A stretch of 64,000 nt of DNA. It comes from Pyrrhosoma nymphula. Lineage: Eukaryota; Arthropoda; Insecta; Odonata; Coenagrionidae. A program made the translations under genes and the position numbers. Below the pieces are notes generated by a model. That model was not told where the DNA came from and searched no databases. It saw only the letters and a list, made by a program, of their open reading frames with translations. The stretch covers positions 74,633,376-74,697,375 of the forward strand of contig OY754339.1 of NCBI GenBank assembly GCA_963573305.1, given 5' to 3'. Shown piece by piece: positions 46,901-58,970 of the stretch (its first letter is position 1; each line of letters starts with the position of its first letter).

Positions 46901-49134
46901 GACTCTGTAAACAGTCGGCGTTTGGGAAAGAAGGAATCTTGCTCCGAGATAAACTGTGCAGGTAATTCAGATTGAAAAAACATACTCCTGGACTGCGATG
47001 CGATCTACCGAATTTGCGCGCCGAATAGTTTCACAGGAGACTGGAAGCGATACCGAGGATTCCTTACTACACTTCGAATCGAATGGATAGTTCTTAATCA
47101 TCAGCCTTCAATTCGAAGATTAGTTTTCTATAGCATTCGAATCTTAGTAAAGGCTTTGCTGCGAAAAAACGGTGTCCAAAATATAAGTTTTAAAGGGTAT
47201 TGCACATATTTGCTCCTCTTACTAGGATATGATCTCATAAAAGATCGTCTGGTCGTATCATGTTCAGAGAGATTAACTCACCAAACTACACGGAAATTGC
47301 GATTGATTTCCGAAGCTTAATGGCAGACTTGAACATGAAGACAGATTTAAAGCCAAAATGAGAAAACAACTAACTATTAGACCCAAGGGACGGAAAGAGA
47401 GTACAAAAGCGATGATAGCAGTTTTAACATCAGTAGAGTCAGGGGCAGCGGAGTGATTATTCAAGGAAGTGCGACCAATTAAAATTTAACATCAGTTTTG
47501 TCACTAACAAACAGGCTGTGTCAGCTACTGTATTTCACCGTATTTGCGATATTATTTTTCTCCCACAGACCTTGGGCATAGAAAAGTCAAATTCGAACTG
47601 TAGCCGAGTACTAGAAACTAAAAAAAAATAATAGTGAGAAGTACTCGTCTTCACACTCGCTTTAGCGCCTCCATTTAACACTGCTTAGTTGTAAATTAAT
47701 GGGGTTTTTTTGTTACGATTCTAAATTGTGAAAATACACTTGAAAAGAGCGTTGAGGATAAAATTGAAAAAAGGTCAAATTAAAACAAGAAAATTAAACT
47801 GTCTTACTTTTTCTGAACCCACTTCAAATTACTTAGGGTAGCACTGTATTAGGGGTGGCATAGTATTCGGGCAAATAAAGTGTTCATGGAAGAGTCGTCA
47901 CAGTGATAACAGAATGCGGAATACTTATTGTTAGAGGTGCGTTAGTCTACCGCCCATTAACGGGTGGCGCCACTCGACAGGGCCCCTTCTCCGGTAATTC
48001 CCCGCAATAGGTCGTGAGTCATTCCTCCTACCCTTTCCCTCTCCGACGGATGCCCCCACATGTTAATGCGAGAAGGGAGTGCTTCTTCTACGCGGGATGG
48101 AATATTCGTTGACATGCATCGCGTCGCCTCATCTCGGGAGTCACCACTGTGTCATGTCGTGCCCCCCTCCCCACGCGCTCGTGACGCCACACGTCGAATC
48201 AACGGCACAAATGAAAACTAATTATCTGAGATTACCCATCGATCACCTCAGCCAGACCTCTTCTCTCTCAACGGCCCTCTCCCGTACCCGTCTGCCCTCT
48301 CGCGCCAACACCACTCGACAGCGCTCCTCCGCAAATCGTGCCAACCGCTTGGTTAAAAGACTCCGGGGACTCATCGTGATTCATTTCCCAATCGTCCCGT
48401 GCCACACGCGGGATCCGCATCCAGCCTTCGTTGGGGAAAAAATTCCGCACGGAGCACCTTAAAGAGTGCCGTACTTTACATCATCTTCAGTCCCTCACAA
48501 CCCTCCAACTGCAGCGAGATCGCTGCATAAATGTATAAACCTAAGTCTATAAAACAAGTGGTTTCCCACAAGATATCACTAGATATGTGAAAAAGACTAA
48601 AAATAAAACTGATGGTAGACCCCCCAGAAAAGAGGTAACGAGAATTATTCCAATAGGATTCTCAACTGCGTTCATTTATTTTTACTTTCCCGTATACTTT
48701 CATGTATCGAGCATCGTGCTCCTCTTCGGCCGTATCAAAAGCATTATTCCGTTTCGGATTCTTTCTGGCACTGAGTTATTTTTATACCGCGAAGACGCAT
48801 TCATATCTCAAAGTTTCCCGACTGCTACTTTACGTGCACTAAATCCAAGCCACTTTCAATTTTTCGATCTGGCACACAATCTAGCGGCAATACGTCATAT
48901 CATCTTCCTTTCGTTCAAATCTCCAAATTGTCATCGAAAGATTAACGACCGAATTCGAGGCTTAGCGATCGAGTTTCCCCCGTCTTCTTTTTTTTCAAAC
49001 ACGGACAAATTGCCTCTCGCTATGGTGATTCATTTAATACCCACCAACAGCGTCCTTATTCAGCAGTGAAGCTAATAAAATACCTGCGGCAGATCACAGA
49101 AGAATAGAGCCAAATGAAATTTTGTTAGAATAAA
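43913..49134. other. Long non-coding stretch
   Basis: Contains the short direct repeat at 44250-44303 (listed), an imperfect GGACACGAG-type tandem at about 44153-44190, GC-rich islands at 46080-46560 and 47940-48440, and AT-rich DNA otherwise. A 160-codon frame at 48587-49069 is the longest here. It is hydrophobic at its start but has no motif, and I do not call it. No RNA gene was recognised. Confidence 0.45.
44250..44303 (+). repeat. Direct repeat, 20-bp units 34 bp apart
   Basis: CTAGCAGTGTCTCCCTCTGT at 44250-44269 and CTAGCAGTGTCTCCCCCTGT at 44284-44303 differ at one base. This is a local duplication of unknown origin. Confidence 0.7.
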
Positions 49135-49555
49135 AAAAATGATGAAGATCAAATGAACGTAGAGTATCACCAATAAGTAAGTCCTTCGCAGGCCTAATGA
49201 GAGAAGATGCTAAATGAAAACTCAGCGAAGAAACAGAGAAAAACTTATTCGTAAAATGAACAATTGGGCATCTGCGGCTATACATAACTGCCAGCATCCT
49301 CGCTCACCTCATTATCCTGATGGCGATGGCTGAGTCAACCATCGGAACGTTGATCAATTTTAATAACCTTACCCGGTGTCAATCCAGAGTAACGTTTACG
49401 AATATCATTCGCCAGGAAAATGTAATATCCTTTATAGAGATAAACTTATTTGACAAATATGAGACAAAAATCTTACTGGAAATAATAATGGCAAGATTAA
49501 GGAATGGGAAGAATTACCGAGGAACACCGAGGATGACATTGGTAAGTATGTAAAT
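49135..49555 (+). pseudogene. RTE-type LINE remnant, strongly decayed
   Basis: Plus-strand text MMKIK.T.RVSPIS (about 49140-49175) matches the RMMKIKWT.R.TN segment of RTE-like ORFs. EETEKNLF / KMNNWAS-like text follows at 49230-49270, and RLRNGKNYRGTPRMT at about 49495-49540 fits the later EG...GRGRPRMT segment. Stops and a spacing longer than in the family suggest an insertion or divergence between the two parts. This is the least secure of the four RTE pieces. Confidence 0.4.
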
Positions 49556-49693
49556 AAAGCAAATTATTTTGGATGCTCAAATAATGATATAAGAAGGAAC
49601 AAAGCTGTTAAATGAGCGGGGAGTTGAGAGAAGAACTGAAACAAGTAAATGTCCTGATTGATGACAACTATTCATCAAAATGTTGATGGTTAA

Positions 49694-49909
49694 AGTGATT
49701 TGAGCGATATAGTTCTCTAGTCATAATGGAGACCATATTCGAATTTTATTTTTTATTTCAGTATCTGCAACAAGTATGTCTACCAACTATGTCTTTGCGC
49801 CATTAATATTACAATATTTATTTCGTACATCTTACAGACGCTGAAATCAAAGAATAAAATTTGAATATGGTCTCCACTATGACTAGGGATCTATCTCGCT
49901 CAAACCACC
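49694..49909. mobile_element. 216-bp MITE flanked by TTAA
   Basis: TTAA at 49690-49693 and 49910-49913 bracket terminal inverted repeats of about 70-75 bp. The left begins AGTGATTTGAGCGATATAG and the right, reversed, begins GGTGGTTTGAGCGAGATAG. Both continue through CTAGTCATA, GGAGACCATATTC and AATTTTATT. TTAA is the classical piggyBac target site. Since TTAA contains TA, a Tc1/mariner-type element with TA duplication cannot be excluded. There is no coding capacity. Confidence 0.75.
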
Positions 49910-52900
49910 TTAACGTGGGCCGTAGTGCACGCAGATGTGCACGGCGGATATCTCGACCTTATCTCTTCAGCCCCGCGATTCCCTTCCTCAACACGTCACC
50001 GAACCGTCTTCTGCTCGTCGCCGCGTCGCCCGAGGACAACGGGCCTCGATCGTCTTCCGATAGTCACGTCGGAGGATTTTCCCACATTCTTCAACATCCC
50101 GATTGAAAATATCCGCACGGAAAACAAATACGAGACCGTAAAAATACGTCGCAGTTCTCACGAGCCGAGAAGACAAGAGCGAAACGATTGCGCGTCGCAA
50201 CCACCGCCTCCTATTCATCCCCTCTTTGCAATTGGGCCAAGTTTGTGTGTAGGCGGAACTTCTTTTTTTGTGCCGCAAGGTGCACGCTGAATCAAAATGT
50301 CATCGTGAGGAGACAATAAAAGAAGAACGAAAATCGAAGCGGATCGCGCTATGCTAATGCACTCTTGTCATCGCGATGCGGGTGATCTCCTACGGAACGA
50401 AATGATGCTGTACTTCTAAACTCAGCTCCCACAGTCCTTCATCATTTCCCACACACATATGGAAATAATTTAATTTTCCAATGAAATTAGAGGTGATATT
50501 TATTTCACTGCATTGCCTCTTGAAGTTGCATATCCCGTAACAATAACCTTATCTAAAAATTATTATAACTATATATTTATTATCTGCTAAAGTTAAGACC
50601 ACTATGAATGCGAAAGGAGACGTTTTTGCCCCTTACTTAGACCTGAGAGCTTATCACATCACAGCATGTTACATGGCTGCATGAAGAGAAGCATACTTCA
50701 ACAACAGATTCAATCGACTGTCCTCATTAAATTAATGCAATTTTCTTGCATTACCACTTACGCATCAAAGTGGCTGAAACTGACTGTGACTGAGAAGCTT
50801 TGTTCTTTTCTAATTCCACCGTAAAAATAATGAGAACATTGAGTCTGGGTTTTGACACCAAAAGCCAAAATATTTAATAGGCTCCTGCAAATAAGAATCA
50901 TTAAACTGTATACTTCCTATATAAAACTGTTCAAAAGTTATCGACAACATGAATACACTAGGGCAACGCTGAAAATATGACCCAGAAAATTGTGAAAGAT
51001 GGTATTAAGAATAGAAATAGTTTCCCGGATGGATTCATTGCCCCCGCGTCGGATTTTCTAGGAGAACCGCAGCGCCGTGATTGAAATGTATGTATAGCCA
51101 TATGATGTCTCAATTACTTCCAATCCCCAACACAAGTCGCCTCTTCGCACGAGCACCGTCTTGGGACGGCTCACAATCTCCTCCAGCCAACGCTCGCTCA
51201 TGGCTCAAGGCGCTCCACAACCGATTTCGAAACATCCACCCGCTCGCATCTCCGTCAGATAATCCATCACTTCATGCAGTAAACGTCCTTGCAGATCTAT
51301 TCCATCCACAGTGATGAAACAACCTTCGAGCCCAAACAAGCATAGCGAGAAACAATTTTGATGCTACCGATTAGAATGAGACTAAATGGTGACCGAAGTA
51401 AGATCTGGTGCTTTCCCGGCGTATCGGTTGATGGAAGTCTTCACAGGCATTTATCCGGGTCAAAGGGTGTATTGTGTCAACAGACGTTTTGAAGCTCGAG
51501 TACCCTTCAATTCTGCGCTGAGCACAATTTGCCCCCCTCTGGACACAGGCGATCGCGCCCAAGATATCGCTCACCGACCAGCTTCGTTTGATGAACCAAC
51601 GATTCACCTAAAAATTATTTCCCTCCGCTCGCCCTTCCTCCTTTAAAAGGCCAACGAATCCCACCCACACTTCCACCCCTATCTCCTCGTCTCACCATCT
51701 TCATTCCCCGCGACACAACTTCCACGACCAGCATCCCTGTATACGTTTATGTGCAAGTTTAGCCATTCCATCTCCTCCTGCTCGCATCTCGCGGTCGCAT
51801 CACCGCGGTTACTATTTTTCTTGCCTCCCCGACCCCCTTCAACAGCCACCCCTCGTCTCCCAAACCACAACTGCGGTTATTTTTCGTTTTGTATTTCTGA
51901 TTCACGAAATCCTTACGCATATCGATGTTTATATATGTTCGTAAGTACATCATAAATATTAAAAATAAGGTTAGTTCAAGTCGAATCTAGGTAACTCCTC
52001 GGTGATGGGGGATGAGAATGCAAGCATCTTTTGTTCAATAAATATAGGATCGCAGCTTCTTCCTTACGGAAATATTTCAGCGCAAACATTTATCGCAAAA
52101 CATGTGTTTGAAAGATAAATTTTCCAAGAATGTTTGGGTGTCATCACGAATATAACCAACCAGAAGCATGAGTGACAACAATGAGAGTGATACGTATGTT
52201 ATTTTACCGTTGATACTAATTTCAGATGTCTTAAATCGGTATTCGTCACAATTTTTCTGAGTTTTCATGACAACTGCGAAACGCGTTGGATGAAATACTT
52301 GCGTTGTCATGGTTTCTTAAGTTATAATCTGCAACTCCATGTCTATCAGACAGAACATTGCTAAATCACATCAACGATCACCTCCAAAAGTTACACAGAT
52401 TCCTTCTGAAACACACTCTATCAAAGAATAAACTAATATAAACACAGACATTTCGGTGATTAGGCTCCCAAGTCGGTCGAAGAAGACTCATTTTGTCTCA
52501 ACGCATGTATAAATATTTTCACCTAAAGGTCACAGATTATATAGTTTAGTATAAAAAAAGGGTACGATGGGTAGCTTGACAGAATATTTCGGTGTTGTCA
52601 ACCCTTCTGAAGTAATGGAGGTGCGGAGTCTGGGGAAGAAAAGTACTGAGATGAGCAGTAGAGTACTCTATTTCTCTACCAATGAGGAAGAGTCCACCGT
52701 CCCAAAACATCCACGTTAGCTTCATCTCTTGCCCTGGATTTCCCCCCTCCTTTCTAGAGTTTACTACATAAAAATAGCTTATAAATAGACCAAATGGCAA
52801 AATAGATAGTCACAATGTGGGTAAGGAAAGTGTACGGACGCCGAATCCTCAGGAAAAATGTTCGAGCGTACCGAATATTTATGACCAATTTCACTTAGTA

Positions 52901-53058
52901 CGAATATTTACACATGAGTTTTATATAGCATATTTCTCAGCCTTGTTAGTCAGAGAAACAACTATCCTAAGAGAGAAATAGTAATTCCATTCTTGTAAAT
53001 TTATATTCTTAAAAATATTCTCTCTAGCAAAATGTGGAGGGTGCCGCGAAAGAGCCAC
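49910..53058. other. Long non-coding stretch
   Basis: GC-rich DNA at 49920-50400 carries overlapping unrecognised frames (for example 49925-50290), and AT-rich DNA follows. Frames at 51081-51314 and 51386-51646 are open but have no motif I can identify. No RNA or repeat boundary was seen. Confidence 0.45.
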
Positions 53059-53191
53059 GGAGATATTTCCTTTACGGAGTCACCAGTAAGTGCCGAGAAT
53101 TGCGAACATTTCTCAGAGAAAAAAATCATCTGCGGCTTGACCGACCACGGACACCAGCCTGGTGGGTGACTGACTCCGTGGAGGAAATACC
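53059..53191. repeat. Foldback repeat related to the 28.3-28.6 kb repeat
   Basis: GGAGATATTTCCTTTACGGA, then GTCA (53059-53082), is mirrored by TGACTCCGTGGAGGAAATACC (53171-53191; one base over twenty). The left arm and what follows (CCTTTACGGAGTCACC, AGTAAGTGC) match foldback repeat A at 28493-28517 at 23 of 25 positions, so both belong to one dispersed family. Confidence 0.55.
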
Positions 53192-53308
53192 GCGCCTAGT
53201 TCAAGTTACCCTCGGAGTTTGGATTTTAACTGGCACTGGGCACACACTTCCGACAGCTTGATGACATTGTATGTCCAGTAGTCATGAACGTCTGTCTACC
53301 CCCTCCTC

Positions 53309-56126
53309 ATGGTTGTTACAAAATCTGAATTTTTAAATTACCTGACTTTTCCAGGATTTCCAGGTGCTTGGAAACGTTTTCCCAGACCTTTTAAAAAATA
53401 AATAGTATTATTAAAATACCAAAATTAGGTAGCAGTAATAATCCTATGGGGACGAGATGTGTTTTGACACAAGACACTACCTTCCTCCATGTATATCTAA
53501 CGTTTTCTTATGCCTTTATCACTGCTTACAATTAGAAGCTCTAAAGGAAAATTAGAGTATAAAGGAATTCTTGATAACTGGTAAAATTGTTCTTTAATAA
53601 GAAGTATTTTAAAATTAAGAGACTACGTGAAAATTCCAGAGGCCTTTACCACAACTATAAGTCGTTGGGAATGTTCTGAGAGACTTACAAAATACCACAA
53701 TAAGATTAAAGCGAACAAGTAAAAAAATGAGTGAAAAAAAAAAAAATTTGTTCATACTATTGCAACATTATTTGAGAAGGAAAATCTTACTCTCATCTTT
53801 AATTTGTATTTTCTTAAATCGAAATTAAGACTTAAAAGTAAAATTAAGAATTTAAATGCATTCAGTTTAAGGTACAATGTAGCTTAGCGATTAGAAATGA
53901 ACTAGAAAAATTATTGAATGGGTAAACAGTTATAATTCATTAACTAGAGGTCACATATTATTAGTAGTTATTATTCCATGCTAAAATATGAAATGAGAAG
54001 ACTATCTAACAGCTATCAGCCTATGGGGATGGGCATGTCCAGAAATATTTTCCAAAAACAATGATAACATTAAGATAATAAATTAGAAATGGAGAAACAA
54101 TAAAGACAAAGATTGACTTCTTATATTACCATGATACCAGGAAAAGAAACTTAGATTTTCCTTCTGGATTGTGAATCTCAAAATAATACATTCAATGAAT
54201 GATAAAAATACATAAAAATAAACTCAAGGATTGGCTATGAACGGATATGACAATTCAGTAACAGGTGAAAATTTATTCTCGATTGCTACACTTGAGAACA
54301 GTAACGCTGTCATCAATGGCATCAATTCCCCTATGGATTTCAAGAAAAAAAATTCGTCCCTGTTCAGTTAGATCTCTCAACTGACCATTGACCCGTTTCT
54401 TCTTGAATCTTTCATTTTCTATCTCAATAATTCCCTTCTTTTCCTCAACTAAAGCGTCTGCATAATGAGACCTGGCATACCTTACTCTCAGGATCATTTT
54501 ATTTGTCAAATTCATACAGTCTAAACCACCAACATCCTGCACTGCATCATACACGCGTCGATGTGCAACAAAAAATTTTGGCAGCTAATTTTCCACAACT
54601 AACTCTTCATTAATTGAAAAGCCCCTCTCCACAAATGCATTTATATGGCTCAGTATTAGGGCCTTGCGAAGGAAACTGACAAGATCAGATGAATATGAAT
54701 CAGACAAAATTTTCATCCAGAAATGATCCTGCCTCTGATTCTTTCTGTTATAAGTTTTCATTACCTCCATGACTGTAGGATTGGTAATAATATTTTTGAA
54801 CTCCTTTTCTATCTGATCGCCATTATGACCCGTTAGCCAGTACTTTTCTTGAAAAATCTGTAGTGTTATATCCAACCGCATCATTGCACAGTCGGGAAAA
54901 TCTTTGATCAGGGATGGATCAGCAAATGTAATTCCTTTGCGCAATTTATATTTCAATGGTGACTTTTCAGTACATTTTAAGCCCATAGTCTTCAAGAACA
55001 CCCTACAGTCTTTCTTGAATGCAAATATTTCGGCATCTTTAAGAACTACACTGCGTAGCTCAGCCCTGACTGAATGTTCTAATTTTAAACGTTTTACTGG
55101 GACTAGATTGTCTCTCATTTCAATATTGACTTGGTCAATACTACTGGCATTCTTGATTATGTCTTCCTTCACAAAAAAAGACATTCAATCCACCACAAGA
55201 CGAGTAAGTTCTGTGTACAGAAAGGGGGGAAATGGATCATTACTTTGGAAATAACAAAGGAAGGGCTCCACAATGCGAGCAACATGAGAAAAAAAGCTAA
55301 TCTTGGTCCCATGAGTTTGTCATTTATTCCTTCGTACATTTCCTTATAGCTGCGTGAAGTCACCCTTTTGCCATCCCTCTCCATGGCACTAACAAATTTC
55401 TTCAAATTTGGAAGAATTTTCAACGCGGTTTCTGCCACTTCCGCATTGTTGAGCCACCTAACTGGGCAGAACTTCTTAGGGAATGTACAACTCTCAGTAA
55501 AATATTTGTAGTCGCTCCTCCTCGCGGGCATATCTTTGAACAAATTATAGCAAGCTCTAAGAAAGGGTACCACATTCCATCCAGTGGCTTTTTCTCGTTT
55601 TAAAAGCATTATGTACTATATGAAGCCTACATGAGCCCATAGAGACAAGCAAGGAATCTTCAACATCATGTATGGATTGAAGGTGTGCCTGCAGGTCTGT
55701 CACAAATTTGAAATTGACATTGGGCTCATCCATTGAGACTTGGAGAAGATTGTTAGTTCAGACCAGAAAGTTCTTTCAAAACACCTTGCAGCAGATCTGT
55801 AGCTGTACTGTGACCTAAGAAAGAGGAGCTGAAATATCGAGTAAAAACTTCATTTTTTGCTTTGCTCCAAAAACGCAGACGTATTAAATGGTAATACGGC
55901 ATTATTTATGCTTGATACGCTATCTTAGTAAATCGTTTATACGCTAATTTCAACCATTTGACAAATCGTAATATAAATCACGAGATTATAAAAATGACGC
56001 AGATAAGGTAGAAACTTTAAGAAATTTCCAGGTCGCATTAAAACATTCCCTGACATTTCCAGGTTTTCCATGACCATTTTTAAATTCCCCGACTTTTCCC
56101 GGTTTTCAAGATCTGTGGCAACTCTG
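53309..56126 (-). mobile_element. hAT-like DNA transposon, decayed
   Basis: The transposase pseudogene at 54276-55830 lies between two ends that share TTTTTAAATTxCCxGACTTT, then TCC (53330-53352 and 56078-56099, 21 of 23 identical, same orientation). The right end carries an additional TTCCCTGACATTTCCAGG copy. Outermost, GGTTGTTACAAAATCTGAA at the left weakly mirrors AGTTGCCACAGATCTTGAA read from the right. Repeated TCCCTGACTTTTCC motifs next to short TIRs fit hAT subterminal repeats. No clean 8-bp duplication is visible, so the exact ends are uncertain. Confidence 0.6.
54276..55830 (-). pseudogene. hAT-like transposase pseudogene
   Basis: On the minus strand the segments run in order. First, DEPNVNFKFVTDLQAHLQS and SLLVSMGSCRLHIVHNAFK (55790-55600), the DGPNVN...GSCGLH..HNAFK region of hAT-like transposases. 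Then FLRACYNLFKDMPARRSDY, FTESCTFPKKFCPVRWLNNA and VAETALKILPNLKKF (to about 55370). Next comes a stretch with frameshifts around 55190-55250. An unbroken 199-codon piece (55184-54585) ends VERGFSINEELVVEN and a TAG. Beyond that single in-frame stop the frame continues LPKFFVAHRRVYDAVQDVGG, then ARSHYADALVEEKKG, the C-terminal region, to 54273-54275. The first part of the protein (BED finger and early DDE domain) is missing. This is a non-functional copy. Confidence 0.75.
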
Positions 56127-58555
56127 CTCCTTTAAATCTCACTCAAATCCATATGGACGAAAATACGGCTCAAGCACTCGGCGCGATATATCTCGGTTCG
56201 TGTTCCGGTGGAGGAGGATGATTTTCGTTATTCTCAGTAGCGTTTTAAATATAGTGTAGCTAAAAACATTTCTTCTCCGTCCATCCGCACCTTTTCCTTC
56301 GGAGGAGAAACAGTTATCCCGTGTGTGGGGTGGAGAGGGGGAGGAAGTAGTCACGTTGGCGTGGCGCCCAAGTGACGGCAAAGACCCGGCCGACCCACGG
56401 GGTTAAGGAGCGCCTCACCTATTCTCTCTCTCTCCCCCTTCCTCAACCCCCTTTCCTCCTCCCCACCCCCACCTCGTCTGTCCCCGTGAGCACGGTCTCC
56501 CTCGCCTGCACTCTGCTCTCTCTTGCGCGTTTCGTGCCCGCGCAGGCTAGCGTCTCGTCCGAGAGAGGGGTTTTGCCGCCCAGGAGAGCGATCGTGATCT
56601 CCCTTCCAACCCACCCCCTGCTCATCCCCCCCCCTGCGGGTCTCTGGACCACCGCACGCTCTCCCTCTCCTCCTCAAACAGCAGCGCCGCGCCGAGAGGA
56701 TAGATGGAGGGTAAAAAGGGTTGAGATGGGGATGAAGTACACACAGCGCCATATGCCCTCCTCAGAATTCCTCCGAAAGCTAAAAGATTTCAAGCGCCTT
56801 TCTCGGGTATCTCCTGAAATTTTGACCACTGCTCCGGAAAATTACATTGCGACCAGCTCACACGAGATGAAATTTGCTATTACAATAGTGGGACAATCAT
56901 TATGCACTCCTACCCTTTCCCCTCAATTCCCCTCTTCGAATACGTTTCCGGAATATGCGGACTGTTTACACTGAGTAATCGGTCGAAGACTTGGCGTTCA
57001 TGTCGGACGCGTCTCGGGAAAGTCCTCGCCAAAAGGATACCCTGTGGAGCTAGTCCGAAAACTTGCTCCAAGTCATCTTTCGACATCCCATGAGTATTTC
57101 CTACTTCTGTAAAAATTACTTCGAGAATATATATTTCTAGGCATTCAAATTGGCTGATAAATTTATTTTAGTTCAAAATATTTAAAAGCCTAATTTTTTA
57201 TACTCGTTACTCATCGATGTCACGGCAGGAAAAGAGATAATCACATGGAAATATCCGTTTTTGCTAGATTTTCAGCTGATTTATATATTCAAAGATAACA
57301 AATAAATACTTATTTTAATTTCGCGGAGTGTGGCATCGACTTACTACACAGGGAAGCAGCTGCTATGTGAGTACACAGGCATCAACTACATAGAAATTTA
57401 AATTGGTTAGTTTATTTATTTTGAAGATCTCAACCCTAAAATCGGAAGATTTTCAATGCTTGGTTTTTTCTGACTTGATAGTTTTTTCGGGATTAGGTAA
57501 TCTTATTTTCTATTTCATTTTACAGGCTACATACGTTTGGCATGCAGACAGCAACACTCCTACTTTAATCACTAAACGGCTTCATTTTAATACGCAACTG
57601 ATGCCAGGGTAGTTTCAAAGGCAATTTGGTAATCGTGTGTTTTTGGATTAGGTGTTATTGGGATACGGAAAATGGGAAAATGGAGTCGATTAGCTTTGAA
57701 AAGGGGAAATGTGCGACAGGGTCTGGTGAAACGAATTAGTCAAATTTAAAAACGGTCATTTTTCAAGCCATTTTTATTTTTCACGAGGTAAAACAACTCG
57801 CGTCAGACAGGCAGGTGATTTGTCACACTAATGAACTCCATTCCCGACAAACCCGCACACGATTCGCTGTCATAGTAACCAATTACGCTGTCACTATGCC
57901 AGCGATCGAATTCTACTCCGCTCTCTTGACTCTTTCCCAAGATTTTTTGCCTCAGTAGAATATAATGTCCAGGGGAAGCACGTCTCGATAAAGAGACATC
58001 TATGTCAGGGCACGATTATTTTTTAGGATGGAATATTGTTTGCCTTGTATTTATCAAAGAGCGCCATTAAAATCAATTGAAATACAATCAAACAACATGG
58101 ATTGAGAATTCGTCACGCTACACATGACATACTACCCATGAGGATGCTGTCAGTCAAAGTGAAGGCAAATAAGGTACGAAGGCTTGAGGGGTCACTCCAG
58201 AGGCAAGCACACGCCAGAGGACGGTCACGAAGGAAAATATAACTGTCGGAACTAAGGAGGTACGAGACATTTGACATAGTGTTTCCTTCTCGCTGTGTTA
58301 CGGGATTTCCGAGAAACTGCTTGATTGCCCGTCGGTCTGAATTTAGGATCACTCTTTACCGACATCTGTGATCATTACTAATTTTTTTATGTGAACTACA
58401 AAACACTTGGGTGGCGAAAGGTTAAGGTTAAAATTTGTATTTCAGCAAACATTGAAGAACAAGAACTTTATGCTCACATGGGATGTTCTTCAAATCACAT
58501 CTTAGCCAAAATTATTCACTTAATTAGTAATTTACTAAATAAGTGAATAGGTGTA
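56127..58555. other. Non-coding, with a C/T-rich segment at 56.4-56.7 kb
   Basis: A polypyrimidine-rich top strand at about 56415-56690 produces the 133- and 200-codon overlapping frames on opposite strands, which I reject as genes. The rest is AT-rich without recognisable features. Confidence 0.5.
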
Positions 58556-58569
58556 CTAGCAGACCTGCC

Positions 58570-58584
58570 GCCTGCTTTGCAGGC
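58570..58584 (-). terminator. Helitron 3' terminal hairpin
   Basis: GCCTGC-AAA/TTT-GCAGGC perfect hairpin, 6-bp stem, 3-base loop, ten bases inside the CTAG terminus on the minus strand. In Helitrons this hairpin serves as the signal that ends rolling-circle transposition. The role is inferred from the family. Confidence 0.75.
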
Positions 58585-58970
58585 AGTCTCTGTCTGGTGT
58601 GCTCTTGAAGTGAACTTAGTGATCTTCCTTTTTTTGCAATACTCAAGTGGAAGCAGTGGGAAATGTGGCTAAATGAGTGTATATGTTTCCCAAAAATGAA
58701 AAAAGACATTCAGAATAATTGTTCTTCCCCAAAACAGCAATTGCATTGTTTTAAGCCTTCCTATCCCATGCAAACTTGAGAGAGAAATAAGGTGGCGCGA
58801 ACTTGAGGCGCGATCTCCGGCGGGGCCCGGCATGCGTTGCAACGCCTCTTTTTCTTTTTAAGTAGGCACACTTATACCAAGCAGACACATTTACATGCTC
58901 AATATTAATGAATGAAAATTATATTTTGTGTAATAAAATGTTGAAAATTTTATTCGAGTGCTTTCCGACA

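Noticed and set aside
48587..49069. 160-codon plus-strand frame
   Set aside because: Hydrophobic at the start but without recognisable motifs. It sits beside an RTE remnant and looks like chance openness in AT-rich DNA.
56372..56974. 200-codon plus-strand frame
   Set aside because: The first two thirds lie in polypyrimidine DNA and the remainder has no motif.
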